DNA of 64,000 bases, taken from the NCBI GenBank assembly GCA_020284085.1, contig JACEVL010000937.1, positions 218,501 through 282,500 of the forward strand, given 5' to 3'. Shown in pieces: positions 1-10,974 of the stretch. Positions within the stretch are counted from its first letter, which is position 1. Each line of letters begins with the position of its first letter. The notes below the pieces were generated by a model that was given only the letters and a program-made list of their open reading frames with translations, was not told the origin of the DNA and did no database searches. Source of the DNA: Aporrectodea caliginosa (taxonomy: Eukaryota > Annelida > Clitellata > Crassiclitellata > Lumbricidae). A program made the translations under genes and the position numbers.

Positions 1-2552
1 GTACTCTATCGGTTTGCCTTGTACTCTATCGGTTTGCCTTGTACTCTATCGGTTTGCCTTGTACTCTATCGGTTTGCCTTGTACTCTATCGGTTTGCCTT
101 GTACTCTATCGGTTTGTACTTGCCTTGCCTTGTACTCTATCGGTTTGCCTTGTACTCTATCGGTTTTGCCTTGTACTCTATCGGTTTGCCTTGTACTCTA
201 TCGGTTTGCCTTGTACTCTATCGGTTTGCCTTGTACTCTATCGGTTTGCCTTGTACTCTATCGGTTTGCCTTGTACTCTATCGGTTTGCCTTGTACTCTA
301 TCGGTTTGCCTTGTACTCTATCGGTTTGCCTTGTACTCTATCGGTTTGCCTTGTACTCTATCGGTTTGCCTTGTACTCTATCGGTTTGCCTTGTACTCTA
401 TCGGTTTGCCTTGTACTCTATCGGTTTGCCTTGTACTCTATCGGTTTGCCTTGTACTCTATCGGTTTGCCTTGTACTCTATCGGTTTGCCTTGTACTCTA
501 TCGGTTTGCCTTGTACTCTATCGGTTTGCCTTGTACTCTATCGGTTTGCCTTGTACTCTATCGGTTTGCCTTGTACTCTATCGGTTTGCCTTGTACTCTA
601 TCGGTTTGCCTTGTACTCTATCGGTTTGCCTTGTACTCTATCGGTTTGCCTTGTACTCTATCGGTTTGCCTTGTACTCTATCGGTTTAGTTTGCCTTGTA
701 CTCTAACGGTTTTGCCTTGTACTCTATCGGTTTGCCTTGTACTCTAACGGTTTGCCTTGTACTCTATCGGTTTGCCTTGTACTCTATCGGTTTGCCTTGT
801 ACTCTATCGGTTTGCCTTGTACTCTATCGGTTTGCCTTGTACTCTATCGGTTTGCCTTGTACTCTATCGGTTTGCCTTGTACTCTAACGGTTTGCCTTGT
901 ACTCTAACGGTTTGCCTTGTACTCTATCGGTTTTGCCTTGTACTCTATCGGTTTGCCTTCGGTTTACTCTAACGGTTTGCCTTGTACTCTATCGGTTTGC
1001 CTTGTACTCTATCGGTTTGCCTTGTACTCTATCGGTTTGCCTTGTACTCTATCGGTTTGCCTTGTACTCTATCGGTTTGCCTTGTACTCTATCGGTTTGC
1101 CTTGTACTCTATCGGTTTGCCTTGTACTCTAACGGTTTGTACTCTATCGGTTTGCCTTGTACTCTATCGGTTTGCCTTGTACTCTATCGGTTTGCCTTGT
1201 ACTCTATCGGTTTGCCTTGTACTCTATCGGTTTGCCTTGTACTCTATCGGTTTTGCTTGTACTCTATCGGTTTGCCTTGTACTCTATCGGTTGGCTTGTA
1301 CTCTATCGGTTTGCCTTGTACTCTATCGGTTTGGCTTGTACTCTATCGGTTTGCCTTGTACTCTATCGGTTTTGCTTGTACTCTATCGGTTTGGCTTGTA
1401 CTCTATCGGTTTGCCTTGTACTCTATCGGTTTGCCTTGTACTCTATCGGTTTGCCTTGTACTCTATCGGTTTGCCTTGTACTCTATCGGTTTGCCTTGTA
1501 CTCTATCGGTTTGCCTTGTACTCTATCGGTTTTGCCTTGTACTCTATCGGTTTGCCTTGTACTCTATCGGTTTGCCTTGTACTCTATCGGTTTGCCTTGT
1601 ACTCTATCGGTTTGCCTTGTACTCTATCGGTTTGCCTTGTACTCTATCGGTTTGCCTTGTACTCTATCGGTTTGCCTTGTACTCTATCGGGTTTTTGCTC
1701 TTGTACTCTATCGGTTTGCCTTGTACTCTATCGGTTTGCCTTGTACTCTATCGGTTTGCCTTGTACTCTATCGGTTTTTGTACTCTATCGGCTTGTACTC
1801 TATCGGTTTGCCTTGTACTCTATCGGTTTGCCTTGTACTCTATCGGTTTGCCTTGTACTCTATCGGTTTGCCTTGTACTCTATCGGTTTGCCTTGTACTC
1901 TATCGGGTTTGCCTTGTACTCTATCGGTTTGCCTTGTACTCTATCGGTTTTGCTTGTACTCTATCGGTTTGCCTTGTACTCTATCGGTTTGGCTTGTACT
2001 CTATCGGTTTTGCCTTGTACTCTATCGGTTTGCCTTGTACTCTATCGGTTTGCCTTGTACTCTATCGGTTTGCCTTGTACTCTATCGGTTTTGCCTTGTA
2101 CTCTATCGGTTTGCCTTGTACTCTATCGGTTTGCCTTGTACTCTATCGGTTTGCCTTGTACTCTATCGGTTTGCCTTGTACTCTATCGGTTTGCCTTGTA
2201 CTCTATCGGTTTGCCTTGTACTCTATCGGTTTGCCTTGTACTCTATCGGTTTGCCTTGTACTCTATTGGTTTGCCGGTTTGTACTCTATCGGTTTGCCTT
2301 GTACTCTCGGTTTGCCTTGTACTCTCGGTTTGCCTTGTACTCTATCGGTTTGCCTTGTACTCTATCGGTTTGCCTTGTACTCTAACGGTTTGCCTTGTAC
2401 TCTATCGGTTTGCCTTGTACTTATCGGTTTGGATTGTATTCTATCGGATTGGCTTGTACTCTATCGGTTTGGAATGTACTCTATCGGTTTGTCTTGTATT
2501 CTATCGGTTTGCCTCGTACTCTATCAGTTTGCCTCGTACTCTATCGGTTTGT
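1..2552. repeat. Satellite array, 20-bp monomer GTACTCTATCGGTTTGCCTT
   Basis: About 125 head-to-tail copies of a 20-bp unit. The part from about 170 to 690 is almost free of variation. From about 690 on, single-base changes (CTATCGG to CTAACGG), one-base insertions in the T run and partial units appear, and the last 200 bases are strongly diverged. Long open frames exist in all forward frames only because the unit has no stop codon and 20 is not a multiple of 3. They are not genes. The array continues past the left edge of the window. Confidence 0.97.
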
Positions 2553-2562
2553 CTTGTACTCT

Positions 2563-3370
2563 GGCACCCCGTCAAAATAGCTCCGTCAAAGTAGCCCCGT
2601 CAAAATAGCCCCGTCAAAATAGCCCCGTCAAAATCGCCCAGCGTCAAAATGGCCCCGTCAAAACAACCCCGTCAAAATAGCCCCATAAATACGCCAAAGG
2701 CAAGCAGTTCCACAACGGCTAATAGTTGAATGTTACAAGAAATGTTTTGATTTCAACAAAAGTAGAACCAATACTTCAAAGATGTGGTTCTGACACATAC
2801 TGACTAAATACAAATTAATTTTTTAATTGGAAATCGGTTCACCATTTGGTGAGATCAAACGAGTACATCGACTGGGTATCTGAATGAAGATAAGAGTAAG
2901 GTCAATAGGGAACACCTACTTCCAAGAAATAATTTGCAAACGCTAAGCCGAAAGAAAAAAGTGAGTAAATAACGACTCAAAGAACGGGAACCAAGCATTG
3001 AGATTGGCAACTTATGGCGCTACTGCAATTCTGGAATACCTTCGCGCTATAGCGCATAATCTTAGTATCTAGGCTCTTGCTTAAGACATCAACATTAACT
3101 TTCTTTTTAGATGGTCACAATTATTACCTAATACCTAGAATTTTTTGTTCGCGTTTCGTAGAAAAACATTTTACATTTCATGCTTGTAGTCTCTTTTTTA
3201 TAGTAGTATCTTTTATTAGTATCTTCTTATAAATGAACAAATCTTGTGGAAAACATTTTCACATTGTTTTCTGTCGTAGTTGTTTAAGACGGGGCTGTTT
3301 CTACGGGGCTATTTTGACGCTGGGCGATTTTAACGGGGCTGTTTTGACGGGGCTATTTTGACGGGTCACC
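2563..3370. mobile_element. Foldback-type DNA element 1, minisatellite inverted repeats
   Basis: The left end has tandem copies of CCCCGTCAAAATAG (about 2566-2690). The right end has the reverse complement CTATTTTGACGGGG (about 3288-3365). Ends read GGCACCCCGTCAAAATAG and, on the other strand, GGTGACCCGTCAAAATAG. It sits inside the satellite. CTTGTACTCT flanks both sides (2553-2562 and 3371-3380), and removing the element plus one copy restores a normal satellite unit. The roughly 600-base centre is AT-rich with no credible open frame, so the element is non-autonomous. The tandem-repeat inverted ends and 9-10 bp duplication resemble foldback (FB) elements; assignment to that superfamily is inferred. 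Confidence 0.85.
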
Positions 3371-3525
3371 CTTGTACTCTATCGGCTTGCTTCGTACTTA
3401 ATCGGTTCGCCTGGTACTCTATCGATTTGCCTGTACGGTATCGGCTTAACCTATACTCTATCGGTTTGACCTGTACTCTATCGACTTTGCCTCGTACTCT
3501 ATCGGTTTGCCTCGTGGGCTAAATT
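3371..3525. repeat. Satellite array, degenerate right edge
   Basis: About seven strongly diverged units of the same 20-bp satellite continue immediately after the inserted foldback element and fade out near 3525. They show that the element interrupted a pre-existing array edge. Confidence 0.9.
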
Positions 3526-3790
3526 AAGTCTTCGCTTAAATAGAAGCTTGACTGGTGAAGTTCGTATGCGTAAGTAGAAGCTTAGGTAGATTGGCGAAAA
3601 TAATTCATGCTGGATTGATGACAGTTATTGTGGACATTGGTAGACTGCTTAGGCATTGAGTACTTTAAAATAATTTAGCAGCGTTAACTACGGGATAACC
3701 TAATGATAGTTTACTTTATTGACAGTGATTTATCAATTGCCATTGTTTTTATTAGCGATTAAATATTAGTATTTTGTTTGCTTTCATAAA
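3526..3790. other. Unassigned AT-rich spacer
   Basis: I see no gene, RNA or clear repeat here apart from two short GTAGAAGCTT-like direct repeats near 3540-3590. Confidence 0.5.
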
Positions 3791-3794
3791 CATG

Positions 3795-3990
3795 TATTTA
3801 ATAATCAGCCCCATGGTTTGGAATGGGCTCCCATTAGTATTACGCCTTGTGCCTTGAGTTCACTCATATGCGTTTTACTGTAGTCTTAAGACCTTCTTTT
3901 ACAGCCGGGTTTGGGTCGGGAGCGCTCCTGAGTAGTAACGTTGCAGGGCGCTATGTAAGTCCTCGAAATGAATGAATGAATGAATGAAGG
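3795..3990 (+). mobile_element. CR1-like LINE, 3' end
   Basis: A frameshifted translation resembles the C-terminal end of the LINE at 26545-27245 (W-N-x-L-P, then Y-x-F-Y and L-K-T). It is followed by GGGAGCGC-CTGAGTAG, GGGCGCTATGTAAGTC and a (GAAT)n tail at about 3967-3988. The same ordered 3' signature occurs at 27180-27245, so both are 3' ends of one non-LTR family. Confidence 0.75.
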
Positions 3991-4489
3991 AATACTTAAT
4001 ATAATTTCTCCCTTCATCTATGGGATACACCTCGATTGCCTATGAAGGTAGGTAGTTTCTGATAAAGAACGCTGTTTTGTAACAAAGCTGAATATTTTTT
4101 TACTAAACTACTGAAAGCATCATTTTATTAAAGGATTATATTAAAGATTTATTAAAAGATTTATTTGCTATTTATCGAAGCTGGTCTAATAAAAGTGATA
4201 GCAACGGCATCCTCCTTTATAGAGGATTGAGACTGGCATCACCCGAAAACCCCAATAAACTTCTTTTACTCGAAAAGGTCATGATTAAATTTAAAATCTG
4301 TAAAATGTAAAGAGAGCTCGTAAACTCAAAATGTTCTAAAATGTATAAACTAATAAATCATCTGATGAATGCGACAGAGTGACGAAATAATAAAATCTAG
4401 CGAAAGAAACGTCTGCAGAAATCAATATCGAAAGGTCAACGGGTCTGGATTTATGCGCCATGTCGGCCCCATTGGGCTGGGAAGCGGCT
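3991..4489. other. AT-rich spacer with a shared short repeat
   Basis: Mostly featureless. The piece at about 4208-4245 (CCTCCTTTATAGAGGATTGAGACTGGCA) is also found near 16281 and, reversed, near 32100 and 46075, so it is a fragment of a dispersed repeat. A minus-strand open frame across 4336-4761 has no recognisable content and overlaps the LINE fragment on the other strand. Confidence 0.5.
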
Positions 4490-4760
4490 AACTTGAGGCA
4501 TGAAACTTCGTCACAAAATTGACAGAGGACGAGATCTTCGTGAAGCTTGACTTCACAAATGCCTTCAATACCTTGCGTAGAGACATCATGCTGTACTATG
4601 ACACCATAAAGGAGATAATACGCCTTCAAACACAAGGCGTACTTAGCGGAACCTCGGCTGCAGTTTGGCTCCTTCGTGGTTCGCTGGAGGAAGGGGCCGC
4701 AGCAGGGAAGATCCTCTGGGCCCTGTTGTTTGCACGCGTCTGCCGCCGGTCGTGAGTTCA
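4490..4760 (+). mobile_element. LINE reverse transcriptase fragment (endonuclease-type family)
   Basis: The translation contains VKLDFTNAFNTLRRD at about 4540-4584, the palm motif A of a non-LTR reverse transcriptase. Downstream, a frameshifted version of the G-x-Q-Q-G-D-P-L-G-P motif lies near 4690-4725. The motif matches the equivalent place of the larger minus-strand copy at 61284-63720, so it is the same family. The fragment is truncated on both sides and frameshifted, hence inactive. Confidence 0.7.
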
Positions 4761-4842
4761 ATGCTCTCGAGTTTCAGACTTGGTTAACTGGACGACCTCT
4801 CGCTGAGAGGAAAGAAGGATGATGCCCGGCATGGCCTTAATT

Positions 4843-4848
4843 ATGATT

Positions 4849-4902
<54 letters not shown>
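4843..4902. repeat. (ATG)n microsatellite
   Basis: About 17 tandem ATG/GAT units with two TTATG interruptions. It explains the poly-Ile, poly-His and poly-Met open frames around it. Confidence 0.95.
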
Positions 4903-4940
4903 ATGATGAATACGACAACAATTCCTACATTGCCGTAACA

Positions 4941-5218
4941 CGAAGGTGATTTGTGGACAGCATGAACAGAGCGCACTACCTGACAAATAGATGTCGCTTT
5001 TTCTACGACATAGAGCCCTCACAGGAGCAAACAGAAAGCGTGGGATAGGCCACTGACAGAGGCTGACCGGGCAGTGTTCAACTATCATGCCCTCAAGAAA
5101 CATTAAAAAGAATTACTGATTACTGAGAATCTGGCAGGTTAAAATCTATGTCATAGTCAAAACTACACCTATTTGTCAGGTAGTGCGCTCTGTTCCTGAT
5201 GTTCACAAATCACCTTCG
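4941..5218. repeat. Inverted repeat, 50-bp arms, 178-bp spacer
   Basis: The arm 4941-4990 (starting CGAAGGTGATTTGTG) is matched in reverse by 5169-5218 (ending CACAAATCACCTTCG) with only a few mismatches. It could be a degenerate MITE or an inverted duplication. No target-site duplication was recognised. Confidence 0.7.
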
Positions 5219-5219
5219 G

Positions 5220-5440
5220 TCAACTTGACTGCGTACGTTATCAATTTCGATATAATCTGAATTGCAATTGAAATGTAGGCCCTGAAACTAATTGCGAACA
5301 TCGCCAATTAGTCAAATTGATTACGATGAATATCAGAGTGGCCTCTTTGTCAGCGGATCTAAGAACGAAGTCTGAATGAGTCCAGTTTCCAAAGTGACAG
5401 AAGTATAAAATAATACTTAGTTTCAGTGATTGGACATCAT
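5220..5440 (+). promoter_or_regulatory. Promoter of CUB gene 1
   Basis: A TATA box (TATAAA, 5404-5409) lies about 32 bases before the conserved core TGATTGGACATCATT (5428-5442), whose CATCATT is a plausible initiator and whose ATTGG is a reverse CCAAT core. The block, with upstream pieces such as ATTGCAATTGAAATGTAGG (5262-5280), recurs before genes 2 and 3 at the same distance from a conserved donor site. The start site is inferred, not observed. Confidence 0.65.
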
Positions 5441-5508
5441 TAGTGAGTCGAGCCTAACGTAGTTGGGCTCTTTCATTTCAAAGCTACACAGAAAGGAGGA
5501 CTATCCAG
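5436..5508 (+). other. Non-coding first exon (5' UTR) of CUB gene 1
   Basis: The sequence up to the donor at 5509 (GTAGGT) is conserved with 36148-36217 and 50418-50499, including AAAGCTAC-CAGAA and CTAT-CAG just before the donor. It has no ATG. The next exon begins at 6406, two bases before the start codon. The 5' limit is estimated from the TATA spacing. Confidence 0.6.
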
Positions 5509-6405
5509 GTAGGTTATGTACCACGAGAATTCGACTGTCTTGTGTGGAACAGGCCCTTAAGGCTACCGGTACCAGTCGTTTCCGGCGTCATGCAAATACA
5601 TAGCGTATCAAATCTCGACGAGGTATTCATAATGCTATTCTTATCCATGCACTGATATTAGTATATTGATATTTACATAATTTTAAAGTCCATTTGTGAA
5701 ATACGGAATGCCAAAGCTAACCGGGATGGTCACAGAAGGCAACGAGTAGGGAGAGTTGTTTGCTCAATGAGTGGATAGTTTGAGTAGTACTGGACACGCT
5801 CCTAATTTTCAACAAATCAGCACTCAGCATGTTCTAGTTAAATCAAAATGCTAAAATTGGTCAACTGTTGCTACATCTCTGTCTATAGACTGAATTATCA
5901 AGCAGAGTTAAACGGATAACACGTATTGTCTTTCTTTGTTTTATTTACCCTTATTCTCCATTGCTTGCTATAAATTTCGACAGTCGAAGCAGAGCCTACT
6001 GGACGTCTACGAAAAATACTTGTTCAAGTACACTGATGCAATATAAACGTACACTCTAGCGAGTATCGATTGAAGAACAAAATGCTGATTTCTCACAAGT
6101 ATTATGGAAAGCTATTTTCAAAATACTCTTTTAAAAAAACTTGTGAAAAATATTGTGCAAAATTTTCAAAATAGTTTTGAAAAGTATTTTATTTTGTACT
6201 TTGAAAATACTTTTCAGAAGTATTCTTAACACATAGTTATATACATACATGTATAGATACATAAATACCTGCAAATAAGTACATTGTATGCTTCTTAGTA
6301 AACTGGTACAGTAAAGGTCAGTGTTTCGAAGGATCGCAGTCAGCCCATTAGCATTTGCTTAGGCTCTTAACTTTTCGAGTTACTAATAATCCGGAATTTT
6401 TTCAG
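5509..6405 (+). other. Intron 1 of gene 1
   Basis: GT at 5509, AG at 6404-6405 after a pyrimidine-rich tract. It contains an AT-rich block (6110-6235) with repeated AAAGTATTTT and its complement; a related block lies at 32515-32645. No coding content. Confidence 0.6.
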
Positions 6406-6407
6406 AG

Positions 6408-6480
6408 ATGAAATTTGCACTCGTCATTCTCGGGTGTCTGGTATCAACCACCGCTGCCGCCACAACAGAATCCTACACAG
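6408..6480 (+). CDS. Gene 1 exon 2: signal peptide
   Basis: The ATG lies two bases after the acceptor. The 24 residues start MKFALVILGCLV, a hydrophobic core, then STTAAA and a short Thr-rich mature start (TTESYT). The exon ends in phase 1 at GTGACG. Genes 2 and 3 have the same exon with exactly 73 coding bases, which fixes the start codon. Cleavage is probably after the Ala run. Confidence 0.85.
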
Positions 6481-9020
6481 GTGACGAATATCGATACTCA
6501 CATCTCACTCTCTTCACTCTTTTGTCACTCCCCTCCTAAAGAAGCTAACTCATTTTGTCTAAGCTAAACAAGTCAACAACTGTTAGTAAAGCATCTTTCG
6601 GTCGCCACATATTCTGTTGAAATTATATAGAGGTGTCCCTACTTAGCGGGATCTTTGATCCCTTCAGGGCCTTCCCTTGTGGCATTCAACAATCCATACT
6701 TAAAAGTGCAATCTGATTTGTAATATTATTGTTTATTGTTGTTTGGATACAAATAAACGATTGATTGAGCACGTCGTCTATACTCAGCTGAATGAATACC
6801 TTTCTTGTAACTCATACCTCAATTCCCATCAATCTAGTTTGACTGACACCACGCCGCAAAACTCTGCTTGTCTCTCTGCATAATGGACTGGTCTCTGCTA
6901 AAAGTCATCAACAAAGTCTTCTGTCTCTGTCTCCCCTCTGCCGCTTTCGACATCATAGATCACGACCTTCTTCTTCTTCAGCTGTCCTCCTAGTTTGGAG
7001 TCTCTGATACTGCTTTACTCTGGTTCTAGTCTTATCTGCCTTCCCGCTCCTTCTCTGTTAAAGCCTGCAACCATTCTTCGCAGCCCCTCCCACTCTCTTT
7101 TGGTGTTTCTCAAAGCTCCGACCCGTATATTCTTCTCTCCATCCTTCATACTACACCTCTGAACTTTCTAAAAAAATCCTCTTCTGTGAACCACCATCTT
7201 TAAGCAGACGATACACAACTCTGAACTTTCTCCTCCTCAATTGCTCAACTACTCGGTCTGGTCCACCCAATTTATAAATCAATGTTCTCCAACATTGTCT
7301 GCCTCAACTCTGCCAAACTAGAATTTATTATTGTGTAAGATCGATACATGGAAACCTCTCAAGATACTCAAACCCGCAGTGCTTAACCGTGTTTGAGTGA
7401 GCTCAGCGCGTTATAGTTAATAAAAATTTGTGCAGCGTGCTCTCAGCATAAAGTTGTAGATTAAAGCGATTTTGTTACAGCCTACTTATCAGTGTCCGTC
7501 GAGAGGTCGGGAGATCAAATCGTCGCCAAGGCAAAAATATTTTAAACGATTTTAGCTCTGCCCACGCCTCTAGCTATCTTAGCTTTAATTAGTACACTGA
7601 CCTTAGACCTACACTGTTGACGGTTGAAAGATCAGACGGCCAGGGAGACGACTTCCGCCCTCTCTGATATGCCGAGGCTGAGAAAATGAAGTCGCTAACA
7701 CTTTATACCCATGGATGCCTCCGGGCTAGCTTAAGGGACTGCCCTTCTTGTTCTTCTTAACTTCGGCATATAATATTGGCAGGTGGCCAGTCCTCTCAGA
7801 CGCCGCCTACTCTCCCCACCAATATCGTGTGGACAGTTTGCTCATTATAGTCCCGTTCGCTAGGAGGCGCATTTTAAATTGAAATCTCGAATGAAACAAC
7901 TTACTGCCCTCGCGAGGATTCAAACCTCCAAATCTCTCAGTTTACAGTCTAGCACGGTATCCGCTACGCTATTGCACAACTTGGGAAGTAGTGATAGCCA
8001 AACAAATAATTAGGACTGTTTCAAGTCTTATAGATTACATGCTATGCACGGCGCATTCACGGAAAGCTGGTAGGCCTATATGTTGGAACATGTGCATCTT
8101 TAGGTACCGAACCTCAGTCCGTTCCAAGTAGCCTATGGCGGACGAAATGATCACCGGATATTATAATAACAGTTCACCATGCAAATTTATAATTTAACTT
8201 GTACCTGGATGCGGTGTCACCGGTGTGACATCACGAATAATCAAAAAACGAAGATATATATATATAAATCATGCTGTTGTTTGCTTTTATCCAATCTTAC
8301 ATCTAATCAAATGACTCCTATTACGTTGTCATAATGACAAAGACATAATTATATTGATCGTCGTGGCGAATGAAAGCGCAACACAAGTTCATAACCCATT
8401 TGAAGCGTTAGGGGGAGAGACAGAGAGAGAAAACGTAAAGAAAAGAGAGGTAGAGAGAAAAAGAGACAGACAGACAGACAGAGACAGATACATAGACAGA
8501 GAGCGGATTTGTTTTTCAAATGCTGTAATATAACTTCTTAATTATTGTTTGCATTATAGACTCACTGAGTTCAGTCGATATGTTGCAATATTGAAGGATT
8601 TCTTATAATTATGCGATTAATAAAGTTCAGATTCATTGTAAATTATATTGACCGATAGTCTTGCGGTGTAAACATTGTATTTTGTTGACTGGTTTTGTCG
8701 CTACAGTCTGCGGTCAGAACTATTACTACGGTCCGTCCGGAGTCATCAGTTCTCCCAACTACCCTTACCTTTATTACGACAATCTTGACTGCTATTACTA
8801 CATTTACGCTTCAACTGGAAGTTCTTTGTCGTTCATCTTCAAAACGTTCCGCACCGAAAGCTGTTGTGATCATGTGACAGTTAGTATCTGACGAGTTTGT
8901 TGTAGGTTGGTTTTGTAATTGGTTTAAGTACGAAGTAAATTTTTTGTACTTAATGTTGGGTAGCTATCCTTGTTAGATTTATTGCCAAAAAACTAGAGCC
9001 AAAATATGATTATTATTATT

Positions 9021-9101
<81 letters not shown>

Positions 9102-10920
9102 TTTATCGTTATCGTTGTTTATTAATAGCTTTGAAAATTGGTAACTTTTATAGCGCTGTATCTAATGCAGAAGGCCCAACCGATGGCGCACCAAACCTAG
9201 GTCTTAATCAGCTCAATCTTCCAGACAATCCGTTCGCTGAGACGATGTTACAGCCCTTGAGCAATTTGGAAAAATTAAAGTTTTAAATTCAGAACCAAAT
9301 GGTGACTGAGCCCAACGAGGAGACACAGCGGAGAATAACCGACACAGATTCAGCAACCAAAAACCTCGTTCACTAACCTAGTTCCAGTTAAGAGCCAGAC
9401 CAATGCTGGTTGTCTCACACCAGAGCTATTGGGCAATGTGCAATATATGAGATGCTTACTGATTTTTGAAAGTAAAATATGTGACGAAATTCTTCTAGGT
9501 CCGCCTCTCCTACCATGTGTTAGTTGTGTCGGTTGAGAGAGTGTATACTAGTCATTCATAATAATTGCAAAATATCATGATATCGCAATGCTTTGTTTGA
9601 AGGTGATGCAACAAACTTCTATAATCTTTTCCTTCGATAAAAGCTTAGCCAAGATATTTTGTTTCAAGAGTAAAGCATAGTGACAAAATAAAAAAATCTT
9701 TACTGTGTGCGACAGATCAGTTGTCCAAGCAACTCGAGTTTTCCTCCACAACAATTTTCCGGATCTTCTGTACCTGCTCCTGTATCGATTCCGTGGTGCA
9801 GCCAAGGACTAGTCCAATTTCGCACCGATGGCTCCTCTACCGACACTGGATTCAGCCTCGATTACTATGTCAATGAAGAAGGTAGGGGCTCTCGATTGTG
9901 CTTCTAACAATATTCATAATCGACGGATAGCCTGTTTTCATTGCCTGCTAAGAAGGAAAGAGTTAATTGCAGAGATGTAAATTACAGATTAAATCTGAGA
10001 CAAAGCCACTGGACCAAAGTAAGAAGCAACAATGGCATAAAGAAGAATTTAATGGTCTGCAATTTTAATTTAAAACACTGAACAGTATTCTTCATACTAT
10101 AAGGTCAGGTTTGCAGACTGTTATGTTGGAGAGTGCATGATGGGTGACAACATTTTGCTATTTGATTAACACAGTGACAGATTGATTAAGTGCAAAATAT
10201 AGAAGGCTATTAAAGGCTATTTTCGCGGTTGACTCTTTAAGTTCAAAATTAAAAATTCATAAAAAGAAACGTTGCACTATTATAATTATCTATGAAAGTT
10301 TACAAATCGAGAGGTAATTAAACAAAAATAGACGCCGTATATACTCGTATATATGCCCTGAGATGGATATGAGTGATATCATGTAGTTCACTTAATTAGT
10401 AAGTAAGTAAGTAAGTAAGTAGTTTATTCACCACAAAATAAAGCAAAATAACAAATTCACAACTTTTACAAACCGAGTGGTGGGCTACCGGTGAAGTCAC
10501 ATAGGACATTAGGACTCATCTCGCCGGTCACCCTAATAATAATAATAATGCTGGCGTAATACACGTTTTAAAAGAGCAACAACAAAATACTGGTTCCAAT
10601 TAACAAACCAGTCTCATGACAATATATATCATTATTGTTAATAATCCATTTTTTCCCACTAGGAAATTAGTTCAGTTATTCTTAAGCGCCACCGCTATAA
10701 ATCCCTACACGTTAATCACTAATCCAATAATTGAATGCAGGCTGTGGAAATACTTTATACAATGATTCCTACGGATATGTGACCACTCCGAATTATCCGA
10801 GTAACTACGGATACAATCAGAACTGTTCCAATATCATCTGGGCTCCACAGCAAAGCACGTTCTACATTTACTTTTGGCAATTCTATCTAGAAAACGACTG
10901 CAATCGCGATTGGCTAGAGG

Positions 10921-10974
<54 letters not shown>

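Noticed and set aside
14..2608. Several overlapping long open frames (up to 565 codons) of L-Y-S-I-G-L-P-C-T-L-S-V type
   Set aside because: They are translations of the 20-bp satellite, which lacks stops in the forward frames; open in all three frames at once, with no splice or promoter context.
4336..4761. 141-codon minus-strand open frame
   Set aside because: Antisense to the LINE reverse transcriptase fragment; no domain, no conservation seen.
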